In this document: positions 22,371-26,194 of the stretch, one piece after another
Layout of the letters: each line of letters begins with the position of its first letter
How positions within the stretch are numbered: the stretch's first letter is position 1
NCBI GenBank assembly: GCA_050945815.1
Contig: JBMNTQ010000008.1
Coordinates: 1 to 26,194, forward strand
Direction: 5' to 3'
Source of the DNA: JBMNTQ01 sp050945815
Lineage (GTDB): Bacteria; Bacillota; Clostridia; Christensenellales; JBMNTQ01
DNA length: 26,194 nucleotides
Program-made: the position numbers and the translations under genes
The notes under the pieces: generated by a model
Told to the model about the DNA's origin: nothing
What the model saw: only the letters and a program-made list of their open reading frames with translations
Database searches by the model: none

Positions 22371-25187
22371 TTAGTTTAACAGTTTGCCCAAATACTGTCC
22401 GGTAAAGCTGCCCGCCACCTTTACAACTTGCTCCGGCGTACCCGCAGCAACCACTTCACCGCCGCCACTGCCCCCTTCTGGCCCCAGGTCGATGATGTAG
22501 TCGGCCGTTTTAATAACATCCAAGTTGTGTTCAATCACCACAACGCTGTTCCCACCCTCACGCAAGCGCTGCAAAATACGAATCAACCGATCCACATCCG
22601 CAGTATGCAGGCCGGTGGTAGGCTCGTCCAGGATATACATCGTGCGTCCCGTACTGCGCTTACTCAGCTCAGTCGCCAGCTTCACCCGCTGTGCCTCCCC
22701 GCCGGATAAGAGGGTCGAGGAATGGCCCAGCTTCAAATAGCCCAGCCCTACATCCTGCATAGTCTGAAGCTTTCTCGCCAATCTCGGCAGCGGCGCAAAG
22801 AATTCCAACGCCTCATCCACCGTCATCTCCAAAACTTCGTAAATGTTTCGCCCCTTGTAGGTTACCTCCAGCGTCTCGCGGTTATAGCGCTTTCCTTTGC
22901 ATACCTCACAAGGCACATAAATATCCGGCAAAAAATGCATCTCGATCTTTATGATGCCATCTCCCTTGCAAGCCTCACAGCGCCCGCCCTTCACATTAAA
23001 GCTAAACCGCCCGTTTTTATAACCCTTCGCTTTGGCAGCCGGCGTCAAAGCAAACACCTCACGCACCAGGTCAAACAGCCCGGTATACGTTGCCGGATTG
23101 GAGCGGGGCGTACGGCCAATCGGCGACTGGTCAATAGCGATCACCTTATCTAAATGCTCCTCCCCTTCAATGGAATCAAATTCCCCCGGCCGCTGCCTCG
23201 ACCGGTTCAAATCCCGCGACAATACCTTATAGAGAATGCCATTGACCAGGCTAGATTTCCCCGACCCAGACACCCCGGTCACACAGGTGATCAAACCCAA
23301 GGGGAACGAAACATCCACTGCCTTCAAATTATTTTCCGCAGCACCATAAATAGTCAAAAAGCTGCCATTCCCCTGCTTTCGCTCCTGAGGAACTTCAATG
23401 CTCTTGCGCCCGCTTAAATACTGTCCGGTCAAAGAATCAAGGTTTCTCTCAATCTCCTCCGGCGTCCCCACCGCCACAATCTCGCCCCCATGAACGCCGG
23501 CTTTCGGGCCAACGTCCACCACATAATCTGCATTGCGAATGGTCTCCTCATCGTGTTCCACTACAATCAATGTGTTCCCCAAATCCCGCAGTTTCTTCAG
23601 GGTAGTCAACAGCCTCCCATTATCCCGTTGATGCAGCCCGATGCTGGGCTCGTCCAGTATATACAAAACTCCCACCAACCCGGAGCCCACCTGGGTAGCC
23701 AGCCGGATACGCTGAGCTTCCCCGCCGGATAGCGTCCCCGCCGCCCGAGAAAGCGTCAGGTAGGTTAGCCCCACATTTTCTAAAAATCCCAAGCGGTCTT
23801 GGATTTCCTTCAAAATACGCGCCGCAATTTTCGCCTGCATCTCGCCCAGTTGCAGGTTTTTAATGAATTCCAACGTCTCGGATATAGTCAGTCCGGTCAG
23901 CTGGTGGATGGGCAGGCCGCCCACCGTCACAGCACGAGACTCAGGCTTAAGGCGCGCCCCCCTACAGTCCGGACAGGGCCTGTTGCCGTAATACGTCTCC
24001 AGCTCCGCTTTTACATAGGCACTGGTAGTCTCCCGGTAGCGGCGCTCCAAGTTTTTGATAATACCCTCAAACGCCGCAGAAAATTCTCCATTACCAAAGG
24101 CGCGTTCATAAACAACGTTGATTTTCTCCCCACCCGTGCCATAGAAAATTTTCTGCAAAATACCCTCCGGCAAATCCTGCACCGGCGTATCCAAAGAAAA
24201 ACCATAGTGCCGGGCCAACGCCCGCAAATACATCCCCGCCATACTGTCAGGATGAGAGGTGTTCCATCCCGCAACCTGTATCGCTCCTTGGTTTAAGCTC
24301 TTACTCTGGTCAGGAATCACCAGATCCTCCTCGACTTTCATCAAAAAACCCAGCCCTGTACAGGTCTGACAAGCACCAAAAGGGTTGTTGAACGAAAATG
24401 CCCGAGGCGTTAGCTCCTCTATGCTGATGTCGCAATCCGGGCAAGAATAATTCTGGCTGAACAGATGTTCCTCCCCGTCTATCACATCAATAATGACCAA
24501 TCCTCCGGAAAGGGAGGCCGCCGTCTCAATCGATTCCGTCAGCCGCTTCATCCCTTCTTTAACGATCAGACGGTCCACCACCACCTCAATGCTATGCTTT
24601 TTATTCTTTTCCATAGCAATCTCTTCGGCAAGGTCTATGACCTCGCCATCAATGCGCACCCGCACATACCCGTTTTTACGCATAGTCTCCAGCAGCTTTT
24701 TATGCTCGCCCTTACGTCCGCGAACCAGCGGCGCCAAAATCTGAATACGCTTGCCTGTCATCCCCATCACTTTATCCGCGATCTGGTCAACAGTCTGCTG
24801 CAAAATTTCCTTGCCGCACTGCGGGCAATGGGGCGTTCCCACCCGGGCATAGAGCAAACGCAAATAATCATAAATTTCCGTCACCGTACCCACAGTCGAG
24901 CGCGGGTTGTGGTTGGTCGTCTTTTGGTCGATGGAAATAGCCGGCGAAAGCCCCTCAATGTAATCCACATCGGGTTTCTCCATCTGCCCAAGAAATTGTC
25001 GCGCATAGGACGACAACGATTCCATATACCGCCGCTGTCCTTCTGCATAGATTGTATCAAACGCCAGCGATGTCTTTCCTGATCCGGATACGCCGGTAAA
25101 CACCACCATCTGATTGCGCGGAATTTCCACATCAACGTTCTTTAAATTATTCTCCCGCGCACCCTTTATCTTAATTAGCTCTTTCAA
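22371..25187 (-). CDS. uvrA: Excinuclease ABC subunit A
   Basis: The damage-recognition ATPase of nucleotide excision repair, 938 residues, the normal length. It has two ABC ATPase halves: the first Walker A GVSGSGKT is at 32-39, with a signature LSGGEAQRIRLATQ and Walker B ILDEPSIGLHQRD; the second half has its own GVSGSGKSS, LSGGEAQRVKLATE and ILDEPTTGLH. Zinc-binding CxxC pairs are present (CPDC with CQTC; CEAC with CEVC). The gene starts with TTG at 25187, whose bases overlap the uvrB stop as TTGA (4 bp), with AAGGGG about 9 nt upstream, so translation is coupled to uvrB. Nothing is missing or unusual in the motifs. Confidence 0.98.
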   Translation of the reverse strand: MKELIKIKGARENNLKNVDVEIPRNQMVVFTGVSGSGKTSLAFDTIYAEGQRRYMESLSSYARQFLGQMEKPDVDYIEGLSPAISIDQKTTNHNPRSTVGTVTEIYDYLRLLYARVGTPHCPQCGKEILQQTVDQIADKVMGMTGKRIQILAPLVRGRKGEHKKLLETMRKNGYVRVRIDGEVIDLAEEIAMEKNKKHSIEVVVDRLIVKEGMKRLTESIETAASLSGGLVIIDVIDGEEHLFSQNYSCPDCDISIEELTPRAFSFNNPFGACQTCTGLGFLMKVEEDLVIPDQSKSLNQGAIQVAGWNTSHPDSMAGMYLRALARHYGFSLDTPVQDLPEGILQKIFYGTGGEKINVVYERAFGNGEFSAAFEGIIKNLERRYRETTSAYVKAELETYYGNRPCPDCRGARLKPESRAVTVGGLPIHQLTGLTISETLEFIKNLQLGEMQAKIAARILKEIQDRLGFLENVGLTYLTLSRAAGTLSGGEAQRIRLATQVGSGLVGVLYILDEPSIGLHQRDNGRLLTTLKKLRDLGNTLIVVEHDEETIRNADYVVDVGPKAGVHGGEIVAVGTPEEIERNLDSLTGQYLSGRKSIEVPQERKQGNGSFLTIYGAAENNLKAVDVSFPLGLITCVTGVSGSGKSSLVNGILYKVLSRDLNRSRQRPGEFDSIEGEEHLDKVIAIDQSPIGRTPRSNPATYTGLFDLVREVFALTPAAKAKGYKNGRFSFNVKGGRCEACKGDGIIKIEMHFLPDIYVPCEVCKGKRYNRETLEVTYKGRNIYEVLEMTVDEALEFFAPLPRLARKLQTMQDVGLGYLKLGHSSTLLSGGEAQRVKLATELSKRSTGRTMYILDEPTTGLHTADVDRLIRILQRLREGGNSVVVIEHNLDVIKTADYIIDLGPEGGSGGGEVVAAGTPEQVVKVAGSFTGQYLGKLLN

Positions 25188-26194
25188 CGTTTTTTTCCCC
25201 TTCTAAACCCTTTTCCCTTTTGATCCCCCTGCGGCTGCCTAGGGCTGCGTTTGCCCCGCAAAGCATATATCCTGTCACGAAGCTTTGCCGCACGCTCGAA
25301 GTCCAATTCTTGGGCCGCAAGCTTCATCTCCTCTTCCAATATGCCAATCTTAGCGGCAACCGCCTCCTTGTCCATGCCGGACAACACATCCTGCTGCTCC
25401 ATCGTAGCCTTGGTTGCCTCAATGATCTCCCGCACGCTCTTAACGATAGATTGGGGCGTAATACCATGCTTTTTGTTATACGCCATCTGCAAATCCCGTC
25501 GGCGGTTGGTCTCCGATAGCGCCCGCTTCATAGAATCCGTCATCACATCGGCATAGAGTATGACCCTCCCGTCCACGTTTCTCGCAGCACGGCCGATGGT
25601 CTGGATCAGCGACTGGGTCGAGCGTAGAAACCCCTCCTTATCCGCATCGAGTATGGCTACCAACGCCACCTCCGGCAAATCCAGCCCCTCACGCAAAAGA
25701 TTGATGCCCACCAGCACGTCGAATTCTCCCAGCCTCAGGTCACGGATAATTTCCATGCGTTCCAGCGTCTCCACGTCGCTATGCATATAGCGCACCCGAA
25801 TCCCGGCGCTGCCCAAATACTTGGTCAAACTCTCCGCCATGCGCTTGGTCAGAGTGGTCACCAGCACGCGATACCCCTCTTCCGTCGTTTTCCGGATCTG
25901 TTCTAACAGGTCGTCCACCTGGTTCTCCACCGGGCGCACCTCCACCTCCGGGTCTACAAGGCCGGTGGGCCGGATAATCTGCTCCACTGTCTGCCCGCTA
26001 TGGGCCGCTTCATAAGGACCCGGCGTGGCGCTGACAAAAATTGTCTGCCCAATGCGCTGTTCAAATTCCTGGAATTTCAACGGACGATTATCAAAGGCAG
26101 CAGGCACCCGAAAGCCGTATTCCACCAAAGATTTCTTCCGGGAATAATCCCCGGCATACATAGCCCGCACCTGAGGCAACGTTACATGGGATTC
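25184..26194 (-). CDS. uvrB: Excinuclease ABC subunit B, 5' end beyond window
   Basis: The helicase-like subunit that loads on damaged DNA from UvrA and recruits UvrC. Only the C-terminal 336 residues lie in the window; the frame is open to the right edge, beginning ESHVTLPQVRAMY. Present are helicase-domain-2 motifs (VLVTTLTKRMAESL, then GINLLREGLDLPEV and QTIGRAARN), the YNKKHGITPQSI segment, and the C-terminal UVR domain (LEEEMKLAAQELDFERAAKLRD) that contacts UvrC. It ends in a basic tail (GKGFRRGKKR). It overlaps the TTG start of uvrA by 4 bp, the common Firmicutes uvrBA order. Identification is certain. Confidence 0.98.
   Translation of the reverse strand, partial: ESHVTLPQVRAMYAGDYSRKKSLVEYGFRVPAAFDNRPLKFQEFEQRIGQTIFVSATPGPYEAAHSGQTVEQIIRPTGLVDPEVEVRPVENQVDDLLEQIRKTTEEGYRVLVTTLTKRMAESLTKYLGSAGIRVRYMHSDVETLERMEIIRDLRLGEFDVLVGINLLREGLDLPEVALVAILDADKEGFLRSTQSLIQTIGRAARNVDGRVILYADVMTDSMKRALSETNRRRDLQMAYNKKHGITPQSIVKSVREIIEATKATMEQQDVLSGMDKEAVAAKIGILEEEMKLAAQELDFERAAKLRDRIYALRGKRSPRQPQGDQKGKGFRRGKKR

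Noticed and set aside
1..26194. CRISPR arrays, tRNA/rRNA genes, insertion sequences, phage or toxin-antitoxin genes
   Set aside because: Looked for on both strands; no regularly spaced repeats, cloverleaf genes, transposase motifs or phage proteins were seen.

Overview
The window looks like chromosomal DNA of an anaerobic, probably spore-forming member of the Clostridia (Firmicutes). The support is a pta-ackA acetate pathway, the ylbJ/ylbK/tmcAL (ylbM) neighbourhood, a T-box leader, a CymR-type Rrf2 regulator beside cysK, strong AGGAGG-type ribosome sites, several TTG starts and Bacillus-like sigma-A promoters. Base composition is moderate-to-high GC. The + strand is visibly C-rich and G-poor in most genes on both strands, which suggests that the minus strand is the leading strand. 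Most genes point that way. No tRNA, rRNA, CRISPR array, insertion sequence or phage gene was seen.

Layout. 1-2144: ackA (3' end off the window) and pta, both leftward. 2145-2343: divergent control region. 2344-5564: tmcAL (+), a patatin-like ylbK homologue (-) whose 3' end overlaps tmcAL and its terminator, and ylbJ (+). 5565-7460: an orphan inositol-dehydrogenase-like gene between sparsely coding stretches. 7461-9192: trpB2 under a T-box leader with a UGG (Trp) specifier. 9303-10199: a single SDR gene with its own promoter and terminator and a base composition unlike its neighbours. 10492-13558: tcdA, a DUF815 AAA+ ATPase and a DUF1835 protein, probably one operon. 13698-16555: a sulfur-amino-acid block with patB and a cymR-like repressor leftward and cysK divergent. 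16644-21910: an acyltransferase-like protein, a zinc-ribbon membrane protein, an AGCS symporter and a long-form hflX, all leftward. 22053-22310: a small ACT-like protein. 22371-26194: uvrB (5' end off the window) and uvrA, overlapping by 4 bp.

How the genes fit together. pta and ackA make ATP and acetate from acetyl-CoA. The divergent tmcAL product uses acetate to modify tRNA-Met, and tcdA is a second tRNA-modification gene. The CymR-like protein, CysK and PatB form a compact cysteine/cystathionine module. The regulator has no cysteine and ends in -MYYI, the kind of tail that can dock into CysK. The most unusual protein is HflX: its N-terminal extension of about 180 residues carries a complete JAMM-type metal-binding signature (H-x-H-x7-S-x2-D) in front of the ribosome-associated GTPase.
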